Assembly: GCF_009026825.1 (NCBI RefSeq)
Contig: NZ_CP045032.1
Location: 1,426,001 to 1,490,000, forward strand
Direction: 5' to 3'
DNA length: 64,000 bases
Source of the DNA: Corynebacterium urogenitale
Lineage (GTDB): Bacteria > Actinomycetota > Actinomycetes > Mycobacteriales > Mycobacteriaceae
Part shown: in pieces, positions 39,444 through 48,598 of the stretch
Position numbering within the stretch: the stretch's first letter is position 1
Layout: the number at the start of each line of letters is the position of its first letter
Position numbers and translations under genes: made by a program
The notes under the pieces: generated by a model
Database searches by the model: none
Told to the model about the DNA's origin: nothing
The model's input: the letters and a program-made list of their open reading frames with translations, nothing else

Positions 39444-40466
39444 CTACATACGCGCCACCGCTGCGGCGATCCGATCCCCCACCTCAGTGGTCTTGATGGG
39501 AGAACCATCACGAGAGGACGCTTCTTCCAGCACGGCCTTTTCAATCTTCGCCGCATTATCCTCATCGCCCAAATGGCGCAGCATCATTGCCACAGACAGG
39601 ATGGTTGCACACGGGTCAGCGATGCCCTGGCCTGCAATATCCGGAGCCGATCCATGGACTGGTTCGAACATCGAAGGGTTCTTGCGAGACGGATCGATGT
39701 TGCCGGAAGCCGCCAGGCCGATACCGCCGGTGACGGCTCCCGCGAGATCAGTGAGAATATCACCGAAGAGATTGTCGGTCACGATCACGTCGTAGTGCTC
39801 TGGCTTCGTCACCATGTAGATGGTGGCGGCGTCGATGTGGTTGTACTCGACGGTGACCTCTGGGTACTCCTTGCCGATCGTTTCCACGGCGCGCTCCCAC
39901 AGACCACCGGCGTTGACCAGCACGTTGGTCTTGTGCACGAAGGTCAGCAGCTTGCGGCGGGACTGCGCGCGCTCGAACGCATCGCGCACCACACGCTCCA
40001 CGCCGTAGTAGGTATTCTGGGAGACCTCGGAGGCCACTTCCCGATCGGTGCCTTGGCGCAGGGTGCCGCCATTGCCGCAGTACAGTCCCTCAGTACCCTC
40101 TCGAACAACGACGAAGTCAATATCCCCTGGGTTCGCCAGTGGACTGGTAGCACCTGGGTACAGCTTGGATGGGCGCAGGTTCACCGCGTGATCCAGCTTG
40201 AAGCGCAGCGGCAGCAGCAGGCCGCGCTCCAGCACGCCGGCAGGAACGGTACGCGGGTCGCCGATGGCGCCGAGCAGGATCGCGTCGTGCTCACGGAGGG
40301 AGTCCAGGTCCTCGTCGGTGAGAGTTTCGCCATTGCGCAGGTAGCGACGCGCGCCGAGGTCATAATCGGTGGTCTCAACGTCATCACGAAGTGAGCGCAG
40401 CACCTTCAGCGCCTCAGGGACAACCTCAGTACCAATGCCATCACCAGCGATCACAGCGAGTTTCAT
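39444..40466 (-). CDS. leuB: 3-isopropylmalate dehydrogenase
   Basis: LeuB, 340 aa, oxidatively decarboxylates 3-isopropylmalate in leucine synthesis. It has the N-terminal [16 protein letters not shown], the metal-site region [17 protein letters not shown] and the NAD site [15 protein letters not shown]. The ATG has AAAGGAG upstream. It is a single gene, divergent from the efe operon, and its promoter region may also be a target of LtbR, although I see no clear copy of the ATTCCA dyad there. Confidence 0.97.
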   Translation of the reverse strand: MKLAVIAGDGIGTEVVPEALKVLRSLRDDVETTDYDLGARRYLRNGETLTDEDLDSLREHDAILLGAIGDPRTVPAGVLERGLLLPLRFKLDHAVNLRPSKLYPGATSPLANPGDIDFVVVREGTEGLYCGNGGTLRQGTDREVASEVSQNTYYGVERVVRDAFERAQSRRKLLTFVHKTNVLVNAGGLWERAVETIGKEYPEVTVEYNHIDAATIYMVTKPEHYDVIVTDNLFGDILTDLAGAVTGGIGLAASGNIDPSRKNPSMFEPVHGSAPDIAGQGIADPCATILSVAMMLRHLGDEDNAAKIEKAVLEEASSRDGSPIKTTEVGDRIAAAVARM

Positions 40467-40630
40467 TCTATGGACTCCTTTGTCTCACATAGTTGGATTA
40501 GGAACAGTGTAACACGCACCTCATATCCTCACTCTTCTTTACATCACCCCGTTGGGGGCAGGTTTTCACCATATTTGATATTGCGGAATGCCAACCTGGG
40601 AGTAATACCCATTCTGTTTCTAGCAGTGAG

Positions 40631-40649
40631 TTAGGTATACCTAATCTTA
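40631..40649. promoter_or_regulatory. DtxR box upstream of efeUOB
   Basis: The 19 bases TTAGGTATACCTAATCTTA match the DtxR consensus TTAGGTTAGCCTAACCTAA at 15 positions. A second, weaker TTAGGTGCGCCCTA overlaps at 40650. The site lies about 40 bases before the efeU start, so the operon is probably repressed by iron-loaded DtxR. Confidence 0.82.
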
Positions 40650-40687
40650 TTAGGTGCGCCCTACTCTGATTAAAGAATGAGGTCCGC

Positions 40688-41560
40688 GTGCTGTACGCTA
40701 ATCTCCTCATCGGCCTACGCGAAGGCCTCGAAGCCACCATGGTGGTCACCATTCTCGTGGCTTATCTGACCACGACCGGCCGCCGCAATGAGCGCCCTGC
40801 CCTCTGGTGGGGCGTCGCTGCGGCCCTCGCCGTCACTGTGATCAGCTTCGCCGTTCTCCACTTCGGCACCAAGACGCTCACCACGACCGGACAGGAACTC
40901 ATCGGCGGCATCGCCTCCCTCGTCACTATCGCAATGATCACCTGGATGCTGTTGTGAATGAGCAAGGCCGGCAAGAACATCGCCTCCGAGCTCAAAGGCA
41001 AGATGCAGGCCGCGATCGGCCCGAAGGCCGTCTTCTTCGTCGCATTCCCCGCTGTCGGCCGCGAGGGTATCGAGACGATCCTGCTCATCTTCGACTCCGT
41101 CACCAGCGCGAACGCCACCCCGTTTATCGGCCTTGCCGTGGGCATCGCCATCTCCGTGACCGTGGGCATTCTCATATACATGGGCGCACTGCGCGTCAAC
41201 GTCGGCAAGCTCTTCACCATCCTCGGCATCATGCTCGTCTTCGTCGCCGCAGGCATCCTCCGCTACGGCATCACGGATCTCCAGGAAGCCAATGTCCTAC
41301 CGGGCCTCTACTCGCACGCATTCGACATTTCCTCCGTCCTCGTCCCTGGCACATGGTTCGCCTCGCTCATCGAGGGCGTATTCAACTTCGTCCCCACCCC
41401 GACCACGTTGTCCTTCATCGCGTGGGCCGTCTATCTCGTTGTCGTTCTCGCCCTCTTCTTCCGTTCGACGCCACCAGCCCGCAACCGCAAGGCATCCCCG
41501 GAAGCTCCCCAGTCCTCCCCTACCTCCAACGATCAGAAAGTTGTCTCCTCCCATGCGTAA
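40688..41560 (+). pseudogene. efeU: FTR1-family iron permease EfeU with in-frame TGA
   Basis: The reading frame opens at a GTG (GAGG upstream) and encodes the FTR1 motif LLIGLREGLEATMVV. It then stops at TGA 40955-40957 after ITWMLL. The next codon is an ATG in the same frame, and the rest of the permease follows, including the second iron motif VGREGIETI and further membrane helices, to 41560. Related permeases have Trp at this point, so a TGG to TGA change is the simplest explanation. Restart at TGAATG could give two half proteins, or suppression could give a full one. In the simplest case ferrous iron import by EfeUOB is lost. Confidence 0.85.
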
Positions 41561-42707
41561 GTCCTTTAGCTCCACACGCTCCGCAACTCGCGCCCTCGCA
41601 CCGGTGATTACCCTCGGCCTGCTGCTCACTGGTTGTGCTGATAAGGCAGAGGTGGGTGCAGCAACCATCGACGTCGCTGCCTCCGATTCCGCATGTGAGG
41701 TGAGCAGCACGGAGGCATCCACGGGCACCGCGACCTTCAACGTCGCCAATTCGGGCAGCAAGGTCAACGAGTTCTACATCACCACCACCAATGGCCGCGT
41801 AATCGGCGAGGTGGAGAACATTGGCCCGGGTGCGACCCGCAAGCTCGTCGTGCAGCTCGAAGAGCCGGGCACCTACTCCACGCTGTGCAAGCCGGGCATG
41901 GTCGGCGAAGGCATCAAGGGCGAGATCACGGTCACCGGCGACGCTGTCGATGTAGTCCAAGGCAACGCCGTACTCCAGGAGTCGGTGGACAACTACACCT
42001 CCTACGTCCGCTCGCAGACCAAGACCCTCTCCGAGGTCACCCCGACCTTCATCGACACCGTCCGCTCCGGCGATATCGCCAAGTCCAAGGAACTGTTCGC
42101 TCAGGTGCGCACCCCATACGAGCGCATCGAGCCAGTCGCCGAATCCTTCCCGAACGACCTGGATCCGCGCCTCGACCTGCGCGAGGCGGACCTCGCCGAG
42201 GGCGACGAATGGACCGGCTTCCACCGCATCGAAAAGGACCTGTGGAAGAACAACAAGATCGACGAGTCCACGAAGGCGATAGCCGAGCAACTCGGCAAGG
42301 ACATTCAGGAGCTCGTCGATGGCGTAAACGCGTCCGACTTCAAACTCACGCCTGTGCAGATCGCTTCCGGCGCCCAGGGCCTGCTGGATGAGGTCGCCAC
42401 CTCCAAGATCACTGGCGAGGAGGACATCTTCTCCCACACCGATCTCTACGACTTCCAGGCTAACCTGGAGGGCAGCCGCGCCGCGATTGCTGCTCTGGAG
42501 AAACCACTGCAGGAGAAGAAGCCGGGCATGCTCGAGGAGATCAACAAGCGCTTCGATGCAGTCCAGGAAGAGCTCAACAAGTACCGCGAGGGCGATGGCT
42601 TCGTTAGCTACGACACGGTCACCGATGCCCAGCGCAAGGACCTCTCCAATGCCCTGGATCACCTCTCCGAAGAGGTCTCCAAGGTTCAGCACGAGATCGC
42701 AGGCTAA
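41553..42707 (+). CDS. efeO: EfeO-type iron-binding lipoprotein
   Basis: A 384-aa periplasmic-type component of the EfeUOB system. The signal peptide ends in the lipobox LLLTGC (Cys near residue 30). A cupredoxin-like domain follows (about residues 40-135, with TYSTLCKPGMVGEGIKGE). Then comes the M75/imelysin domain with the metal motif HxxE in GFHRIEKDLW. It overlaps the end of efeU by eight bases and is followed after four bases by efeB. The frame is intact although both partners are broken, so the loss may be recent or reversible. Confidence 0.88.
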   Translation: MRKSFSSTRSATRALAPVITLGLLLTGCADKAEVGAATIDVAASDSACEVSSTEASTGTATFNVANSGSKVNEFYITTTNGRVIGEVENIGPGATRKLVVQLEEPGTYSTLCKPGMVGEGIKGEITVTGDAVDVVQGNAVLQESVDNYTSYVRSQTKTLSEVTPTFIDTVRSGDIAKSKELFAQVRTPYERIEPVAESFPNDLDPRLDLREADLAEGDEWTGFHRIEKDLWKNNKIDESTKAIAEQLGKDIQELVDGVNASDFKLTPVQIASGAQGLLDEVATSKITGEEDIFSHTDLYDFQANLEGSRAAIAALEKPLQEKKPGMLEEINKRFDAVQEELNKYREGDGFVSYDTVTDAQRKDLSNALDHLSEEVSKVQHEIAG

Positions 42708-42711
42708 AGCC

Positions 42712-43967
42712 ATGAGCAACACTTCCGTCAGCCGCCGCCACTTCCTCGTTGGTCTTGGCCTCGCAGGCGGCGCAGGCATTGTGGCCGGCGGCGGTGGCAT
42801 GGCCGCTGTCCAGGCTGCCTCTGATTCCTCTTCCTCCGCCTCAACGCCAGGAGCCATCCCCTTCCGCGATACCCACCAGGCTGGCATCACCACCGCGCAG
42901 CAGGAAAATCTGCACATCGTCGCCCTCGATGTCCTCAGCAAGGACAAGGCAGAGCTGAAGGACATGCTCACACAGTGGACCGCGATGGCCGAACGGATGA
43001 CCCAGGGCCTGCCCGCAGCCGAAGAGGACTCATCGAGCGAATACGCGGTACCAAAGGACTCCGGCGAGGCCCAAGATCTCGACGCGCAGAACCTCACGAT
43101 CACCATCGGCTATGGCCCGAGTTTGTTCGATCGGCGCTTCGGTCTCCAGGAGCGCAAGCCCGCGCAGCTCAAGCCACTCCCCACGTTCCCGGGAGACCAG
43201 CTAAAGGAGGAGCTGTGCGACGGCGATATTGTCATTCAGGCCTGCGCCGATGACCCGCAGGTCGCCGTCCATGCCGTGCGGAATCTCATACGCGCTGGTT
43301 CCGGCACCGTGGAGGTCCGATGGAGCCAGCTCGGCTATGGCCGTGCCAGTTCAACCAACCAGGAGCAATCCACCCCGCGCAATCTCTTCGGGTTCAAGGA
43401 CGGCACGCGCAATATTCACTCCTCAGAGACCGCTGATCTAGACGCGCATGTCTGGTCCAGCGAGGAGGGGTGGATGAAGGGCGGTAGCTACCTCTGCGCG
43501 CGGCGCATTCCGATGCTGCTGGAGATCTGGGACCGGCAGATCCTCGGCGAACAGCAGGCCACGTTCGCCCGCTATCGCCATTCGGGCGCCCCCTCGGGCT
43601 CGAGGACGATCCAGCGAAGGAATTCGATACCGTCCCCTTCGATCTTGTACTGGGGACGGAGCCGGCGATCCCCACCGACTCTCACGTCTTCCTCTCGCAC
43701 CCGGACAACAACGACGGCCAGCGGATGCTGCGCCGCGCCTATAACTTCATCGAGGGATCCGATCACTTCGGGCACCTCTCGGCGGGGTTGTTCTTCATCG
43801 CCTTTGTCTCAGAACCGGAAAAGAGCTTCATCCCAATTCAGATGAAGCTCTCCCGCAATGACCGCATGAACGAATACGTTCGCTACGAGTCGAAAGCAAT
43901 TTTCGCCTGTCCGGCGGGCCTGCCCGCCGATGGTTCCCTCGACTGGGGAACGCAGCTCTTTGGGTAG
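42712..43967 (+). pseudogene. efeB: EfeB-type Dyp peroxidase with a frameshift
   Basis: The product starts with a Tat signal (SVSRRHFLVGLGLAGG) and has the Dyp motif FGFKDGTRN. The frame is lost at a run of five C at 43589-43593. One more C would join GAP to LGLEDDPAKEFDTVPFDLVL. The remaining part continues open in that frame to TAG at 43965-43967, through SDHFGHLSAGLFFIAF. The original frame runs on into unrelated Ser/Arg-rich sequence. EfeB is a haem peroxidase that oxidises ferrous iron or takes iron from haem. The C-tract could vary by slippage, so on/off switching is conceivable. Confidence 0.88.
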
Positions 43968-43974
43968 CTAGCCT

Positions 43975-44265
43975 TTAGTGCTCGTCCCAGTGGTCGTCGT
44001 GCTTGGCGTGGCGGTGGCCATCATGAATGTAATCCACGTGATCGCCGTGCTGCACAGCCTCGTGACCACAGTCCGGGCCATGCTCATGGTCGTGGTGCTC
44101 GTGAACGGTATGGCCTTCCGCCTCACACTCGTCCCAGTGGCCGTCGTGCTCGCGGTGGATGTGACCATCGTGTGCGTAGTCGGTGTGGTCGCCGTGCTGG
44201 AAGCTCTTGTGGCCGCAGTCTGGGCCGTGCTCGTGGTCGTGGTTTTCGTGCTGGATGTGAGACAT
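43975..44265 (-). CDS. Histidine-rich metal-binding protein
   Basis: A 96-aa cytoplasmic protein with 28 histidines and 3 cysteines. It consists of two similar units of about 45 residues, each starting HDHEHGPDCGH and containing a QHGDH-x-DY-x-HDGH segment. Similar short proteins in corynebacteria are often labelled zinc transporter permease, but there is no membrane segment here. Zinc or nickel storage or chaperoning is the likely role. The ATG at 44265 has GGAG-type sequence upstream. It ends seven bases from the broken efeB on the opposite strand. Confidence 0.82.
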   Translation of the reverse strand: MSHIQHENHDHEHGPDCGHKSFQHGDHTDYAHDGHIHREHDGHWDECEAEGHTVHEHHDHEHGPDCGHEAVQHGDHVDYIHDGHRHAKHDDHWDEH

Positions 44266-44356
44266 GCTGAGATACTCCTTTGGGGTTCGCACGGTCACGC
44301 AGTTACCGCATGGCCGTCATGCCTGAGAGGGGGCAATAATATCCGGGCAACATCCC

Positions 44357-44370
44357 AGATATCATTATCT
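44357..44370. promoter_or_regulatory. AT-rich dyad upstream of the His-rich gene, possible Zur site
   Basis: AGATATCATTATCT is a dyad with five-base arms; on the minus strand it reads AGATAATGATATCT, similar to half of a Fur/Zur-type box. It lies about 90 bases before the His-rich gene's start. The similarity is partial. Confidence 0.3.
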
Positions 44371-44751
44371 TTCTGTGTTCGCTTCTTATCTTAGTGATTT
44401 TCAACAGGTTTTCAATAATTTAATTTACATACCCCTACCTGCACTAACGAACATCGTAAGAGTATCCATTTTCACTAATTGGGCCTACTGCAACTCTGCA
44501 GGTCAATGGTGAATAACTGCGGACTTGCGGCGTCGAACATGAAGAAAACGCCATCAACCGCATCGCCAGACACCTCACGTACGGGGGTGACACAACACCT
44601 CCCCCTCCCCGACTGCCGCACGGCAGGCCACTCAACAAGGTTGCACATTCCTTGGAGTTGAGCCGATATACAACCTGGGCTTGTGGATCGGAGAGTTGGA
44701 AAGAACGTGCAACCGTGTTGGAAACTCACCGAAGAAACGAAAACAGTAACG
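44371..44751. other. Stretch without a firm gene; short open frame on the minus strand
   Basis: A minus-strand frame from 44729 to 44475 (84 codons from GTG) includes a protein-like segment DGVFFMFDAASPQLFTIDLQ. It has no good ribosome site and no relative I recognise. It may be a gene remnant. The other frames are short. Confidence 0.3.
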
Positions 44752-44793
44752 AAAAAAGCCGTGACCCCACACGAATATGTGGGCTCACGGCTT
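44752..44793 (-). terminator. serA terminator
   Basis: A 16-bp stem with one mismatch (AAGCCGTGACCCCACA against TGTGGGCTCACGGCTT) is followed on the minus strand by a run of six T. It starts about 15 bases after the serA stop. Confidence 0.9.
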
Positions 44794-44807
44794 AGATCGC
44801 TAATGGC

Positions 44808-46409
44808 TTAGTTGAGGTCAAGCACCACCGCGGTCGTGGCGGACAGATCGCCCTGGATCTTCTCCACGATCTCCTCAGTCAGCGGTTGATCAACACGCAG
44901 GACGAGGGTTGCAGACTCTGCCTCCTCCACAGCATTCTGAGACAAGGCAGCAGCATCGATATTGATGCCCTCGGCACCCAAGGTGGTGCCAACCTTGCCC
45001 AGCGCACCAGGCTGATCGCCGTAGGTGAGGAACAGGTTGGTGCCCTCGGCGCGCAGATCTAGGCCACGATCGTTAATGCGGACGATCTTCTCCACGCGAT
45101 CAAGGCCAGTGAGAGCACCGATGACGGAAACAGACTTGCCATCGCTGGATACAACCTGAACTTCCAGAACAGAACGGTGCGTGACGGACTCGCCGTGGGT
45201 GGAAACATCCAAGTTCACGCCACGCTCCTCGGCAATCTTCGGAGCATTAACGAAGGTCACCTGCTCGTCGATAACGCCGGAGAACACACCGCGCAGTGCC
45301 GACAGACCCAGGGCATCCACGGACTCGGTGGACAGCTCACCGCGAGCCCGCACATTGACGGTCACCGGCGCAGAGCCCAGCAACGCTCCGCCAACGCGCC
45401 CCAGCTTGGTTGCCAGGCCGAGCCACAGTGCAACCTCCTCGGAAACCTTGCCGCCGGATACGTTCACGGCATCTGGCACGAAGTCGCCGGACAGAGCGCG
45501 GAGCACGGAAGCTGCTACGTCAGTACCCGCGCGATCCTGAGCCTCAACGGTGGAAGCGCCCAGGTGAGGCGTCACGACAACCTCAGGCAGTTCAAACAGC
45601 GGCGAATCGATGCAGGGCTCGGAAGCGTAGACATCAAAGCCGGCGCCGCGGATGTGGCCGGACTTGATGGCCTCAGCCAGTGCTGCCTCGTCTACCAGGC
45701 CACCACGGGCAGCATTGATGATGATCTGACCCTTCTTGGCCTTCGCCAACAGATCAGCATCGAACATGCCGGCGGTTTCCTTCGTCTTCGGCAGGTGGAT
45801 AGTCACGAAGTCGGAGCGCCCCATGAGCTCCTCAAGATCTTCCACGAGCTCCACGCCCAACTGCGCGGCACGAGCCGGGTTGGCGTAAGGGTCGTAGGCA
45901 ATAATGTCCGTCTCAAAAGCTGCAAGGCGCTGAGCGAACAGCTGGCCGATGTGGCCAAAGCCGACGATGCCGATGGTCTTACCCAGGATCTCCACGCCGT
46001 TGAAGGAAGAACGCTTCCACTCGCCATCGCGCAGCGTCTTGTCTGCAGCTGGAATCTGACGAGCAGTGGACAGCAACAGGGAGATGGCGTGCTCACATGC
46101 GGAGTGGATGTTGGAGGTCGGAGCGTTGGCTACCATCACGCCACGAGCCGTAGCAGTGTCGATATCCACGTTGTCCAGGCCCACGCCGGCACGACCCACG
46201 ATCTGCAGCTTCGGTGCTGCTTCCAGCACCTCAGCGTCAACGGTGGTGGCAGAGCGCACGAGAAGCGCATCTGCATCGACGACTGCCTTCAGCAGCTCGG
46301 GGCGGTTCGGACCATCAACCCAGCGCACCTCGACGGCGTCGCCTAGGGCATCAACGGTGGACTGGGAAAGCTTGTCGGCAATGAGGACTACCGGGCGGTT
46401 GTTGCTCAC
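44808..46409 (-). CDS. serA: D-3-phosphoglycerate dehydrogenase
   Basis: SerA, 533 aa, the first enzyme of serine synthesis. It has the NAD loop GIVGFGHIGQLFAQRLAAF, the catalytic region NAARGGLVDEAAL and PHLGASTVEAQDR with the catalytic His. An intervening substrate-binding domain is followed by a C-terminal ACT domain (FLTYGDQPGALGKVGTTLG), i.e. the long actinobacterial form subject to serine feedback. The start is a GTG at 46409 with AGGAG upstream; the frame is open further upstream but without family similarity. Confidence 0.96.
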   Translation of the reverse strand: MSNNRPVVLIADKLSQSTVDALGDAVEVRWVDGPNRPELLKAVVDADALLVRSATTVDAEVLEAAPKLQIVGRAGVGLDNVDIDTATARGVMVANAPTSNIHSACEHAISLLLSTARQIPAADKTLRDGEWKRSSFNGVEILGKTIGIVGFGHIGQLFAQRLAAFETDIIAYDPYANPARAAQLGVELVEDLEELMGRSDFVTIHLPKTKETAGMFDADLLAKAKKGQIIINAARGGLVDEAALAEAIKSGHIRGAGFDVYASEPCIDSPLFELPEVVVTPHLGASTVEAQDRAGTDVAASVLRALSGDFVPDAVNVSGGKVSEEVALWLGLATKLGRVGGALLGSAPVTVNVRARGELSTESVDALGLSALRGVFSGVIDEQVTFVNAPKIAEERGVNLDVSTHGESVTHRSVLEVQVVSSDGKSVSVIGALTGLDRVEKIVRINDRGLDLRAEGTNLFLTYGDQPGALGKVGTTLGAEGINIDAAALSQNAVEEAESATLVLRVDQPLTEEIVEKIQGDLSATTAVVLDLN

Positions 46410-46510
46410 GATAATTTTTCTCCTGAGTGGAAAAGTGCTGCCTCGCCCACGCCGAAACGACCGCGCCGACGCGGGAAGGGACCACGCCATCCAGATGTGA
46501 CGTGCGACCC

Positions 46511-47608
46511 TTACAGCATAGACCGAACTTCTTCGTCACTCACCATTGCGGCCCGAAACTTCTCCAACGCCGCTTCCCCGTCGAAGTTCACGCCAATGAG
46601 AACGACCTCGTTACTTGGTGTCAGCCCCGCCTGCTTCCAAAAGCCCGCTGGTTGAATTCGCAGGTCAGGACCAGCTTGGTGCCACACCTGCACAAATTCT
46701 GGCCGATCTGCAATCCAGCAGTACCCTTTCGAGCGAACCAACCCAGTGGTTAAGCGGAGCGCTTCGAGCAGCCTACCCCGTTCGAAGGGACGGTCGCCGC
46801 GAAATACAACAGAGCTGATGCCGTATTCTTCCGTTTCCGGCGTGTGCGGGTTGGCCAGCTCCTCCGTATATCCCTCGTAGGTGCGCGCCGTCTCCTCGTT
46901 ATAGAGGTTGGCGCCAAGAATGTCGTCGATCACGCTGCGGCCATCGACGAGGCCGTTTTCCATACGTTCGACGTCAGCTCGTGGGTTCATTTTGGATACG
47001 AGCGCCTTCGTGGCTTTGTACCGACCTTCAGTGGTCAGGTCGGCCTTCGTGATGTAGATCTTGTCGGCAAATTCAATCTGATCCACCAGCAGGTCTGCGA
47101 TGGTGCGCTCATCGTCGGGAGTCGCACCCATATCCGCGTCGGTGAGGAAACGTTTTTGCCCGATCTGCTCTAGGAACTGGGCAGCGTCGACGAGGGTGAC
47201 CATGGTGTCGATGGGCGCGATGTCCGCCAGGCGGGTGCCGTCTTCCCACTGCCACTCGAAGGTCGCCGCCACGGGCATCGGTTCGGAAATACCGGTGGAC
47301 TCGATGACGATGTGGTCATAGTCACCGTTGCGCGCGAGCGTGCCGACCGATTCGACAAGGTCTTCACGGAGCGTGCAGCAGATGCAGCCATTAGTGAGTT
47401 CGACAAAGCGATCTTCGCCGCGTTCAAGGTGCCCTTCTCCTGCAATGAGAGCGGCGTCGATGTTGATTTCAGAGAAGTCATTGACAATGACGGCAATACG
47501 GCGGCCATTGCGGTTCGCGAGCAGCTCGTTGAGCAGTGTTGTTTTCCCAGATCCGAGAAATCCGGAGAGGACTGTCACGGGCGTGCTGTTGTGAGATGAA
47601 TCAGGCAT
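46511..47608 (-). CDS. COG0523/CobW-family metal chaperone GTPase
   Basis: A 365-aa G3E GTPase with the P-loop [17 protein letters not shown]. The metal-binding motif is CICC ([16 protein letters not shown]). IESTGISEP and the base-specificity motif ITKADL follow, with a C-terminal CobW_C domain. Members under Zur control deliver or manage zinc during starvation (as YciC/ZagA). Here a Zur-like palindrome lies 19-39 bases upstream of the ATG at 47608. A cobalamin role is unlikely, as no cob genes are near. Confidence 0.9.
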   Translation of the reverse strand: MPDSSHNSTPVTVLSGFLGSGKTTLLNELLANRNGRRIAVIVNDFSEINIDAALIAGEGHLERGEDRFVELTNGCICCTLREDLVESVGTLARNGDYDHIVIESTGISEPMPVAATFEWQWEDGTRLADIAPIDTMVTLVDAAQFLEQIGQKRFLTDADMGATPDDERTIADLLVDQIEFADKIYITKADLTTEGRYKATKALVSKMNPRADVERMENGLVDGRSVIDDILGANLYNEETARTYEGYTEELANPHTPETEEYGISSVVFRGDRPFERGRLLEALRLTTGLVRSKGYCWIADRPEFVQVWHQAGPDLRIQPAGFWKQAGLTPSNEVVLIGVNFDGEAALEKFRAAMVSDEEVRSML

Positions 47609-47626
47609 GCAGCACACATTACACTT

Positions 47627-47647
47627 TAGTGGAAACGCTTTTCATTA
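47627..47647. promoter_or_regulatory. Zur-like palindrome upstream of the COG0523 gene
   Basis: TAGTGGAAACGCTTTTCATTA is a 21-bp imperfect palindrome; on the coding strand it reads TAATGAAAAGCGTTTCCACTA. The TGAAAA-N3-TTTTCA-like core is that of corynebacterial Zur boxes as I know them. Its place at the promoter of a zinc-type GTPase supports the call. Confidence 0.65.
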
Positions 47648-47823
47648 GCGATCTGATGGGGCAGATTTTGAGCCAATTCGACATCGCACGTTAATTATTT
47701 TCGAACATACTTTTGAGTTTCGCCTAAGGTGGGGTTTTGTTGTCGCGGGCGCTTTCTACCGTGAACTTGTTCATTGATACACAGAGCCACTTCCTAGGCT
47801 CCCCCGTTCAGAAAGGATCCCTC

Positions 47824-48432
47824 ATGGACAACAACCTCTCCAACAATGGCACCGCCGGAAATTTCCAGAATCCCGGAATGCCAAGCACTCCGCCGCAAAC
47901 CAACCCGTACGGCGCTACACACCAGCCAGCCAAGAAGAAGAGCAAGAAGAAGTGGATCATCGGTGGCATAGCTGCCATGGTTGTGATCGCCATCGCCAGC
48001 GGCGCCAATGGCGGCTCCAACGATGCCGATGATCCTGCAGCAGCCTCGGCAGATTCCTCGAATATTGCCGTTGAGAGCTCCGTGACCGCCGACGACCCTT
48101 CACCAACCACGAGCGAAGGCGACGCCCCTCGCGAGCACAAGAATGCCCTTCGCTCTGCACAGAACTACGTAGATTTGATGCCTTTTTCCAAGGCAGGCCT
48201 CTACGATCAGCTCACCAGTGAAAGCGCCGATCAGTTCCCCGCCGATGCCGCCCAGTATGCCGTTGATCACGTCAATGCCGACTGGATGGCCGAAGCTGTG
48301 GAAGCGGCAGAGAGCTATCAAGAACTCATGCCAATGTCCGATGCCGAGCTCTTCGAGCAGCTCACCAGCGAATTCGGCGGTAAGTTTAGTGCCGAAGAAG
48401 CACAGCATGCGGTAGACAGCCTGGGCACATAG
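47824..48432 (+). CDS. Ltp-family membrane-anchored protein with two Ltp repeats
   Basis: A 202-aa protein. A Gln/Pro/Asn-rich head is followed by a basic stretch KKKSKKK and one membrane helix (about residues 44-60), so the C-terminal part faces outside. That part has two 45-residue repeats of the host cell surface-exposed lipoprotein (Ltp) type: ALRSAQNYVDLMPFSKAGLY and AVEAAESYQELMPMSDAELF, each continuing with a QLTSE motif. Phage TP-J34 Ltp with such repeats blocks DNA injection. Here there is no lipobox, and whether it acts against phage is open. The ATG at 47824 has AAAGGA eight bases upstream. Confidence 0.8.
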   Translation: MDNNLSNNGTAGNFQNPGMPSTPPQTNPYGATHQPAKKKSKKKWIIGGIAAMVVIAIASGANGGSNDADDPAAASADSSNIAVESSVTADDPSPTTSEGDAPREHKNALRSAQNYVDLMPFSKAGLYDQLTSESADQFPADAAQYAVDHVNADWMAEAVEAAESYQELMPMSDAELFEQLTSEFGGKFSAEEAQHAVDSLGT

Positions 48433-48459
48433 TTTCGCGTCCTCCCTTCAACCGACCTC

Positions 48460-48500
48460 GCCCAGCGAAAGATCGTATTTATCATCTCGCTGGGCTTTCT
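48460..48500 (+). terminator. Terminator after the Ltp-family gene
   Basis: GCCCAGCGA pairs with TCGCTGGGC across an 18-base loop, with TTTCT following on the plus strand. It begins 28 bases beyond the gene's stop. Confidence 0.7.
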
Positions 48501-48598
48501 CGGCGGATACCAACGACGTCGTCATCGGCGAATGCCGGCAGTACAGAGGCAGGGCGGGCCAGTTAGCCATCAATACCGAAGGCGGCGACGACGTTAGG

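Noticed and set aside
41292..41552. Long upstream extension of efeO
   Set aside because: Ser/Pro/Arg-rich shadow of the efeU frame; the lipoprotein signal starts at 41553.
41520..43106. 528-codon minus-strand frame opposite efeO/efeB
   Set aside because: Shadow of a GC-rich coding strand; the plus-strand frames carry clear EfeO and EfeB motifs.
46410..46490. 27-residue extension of serA
   Set aside because: Arg/Ser-rich, unlike SerA proteins; the GTG at 46409 has AGGAG upstream.
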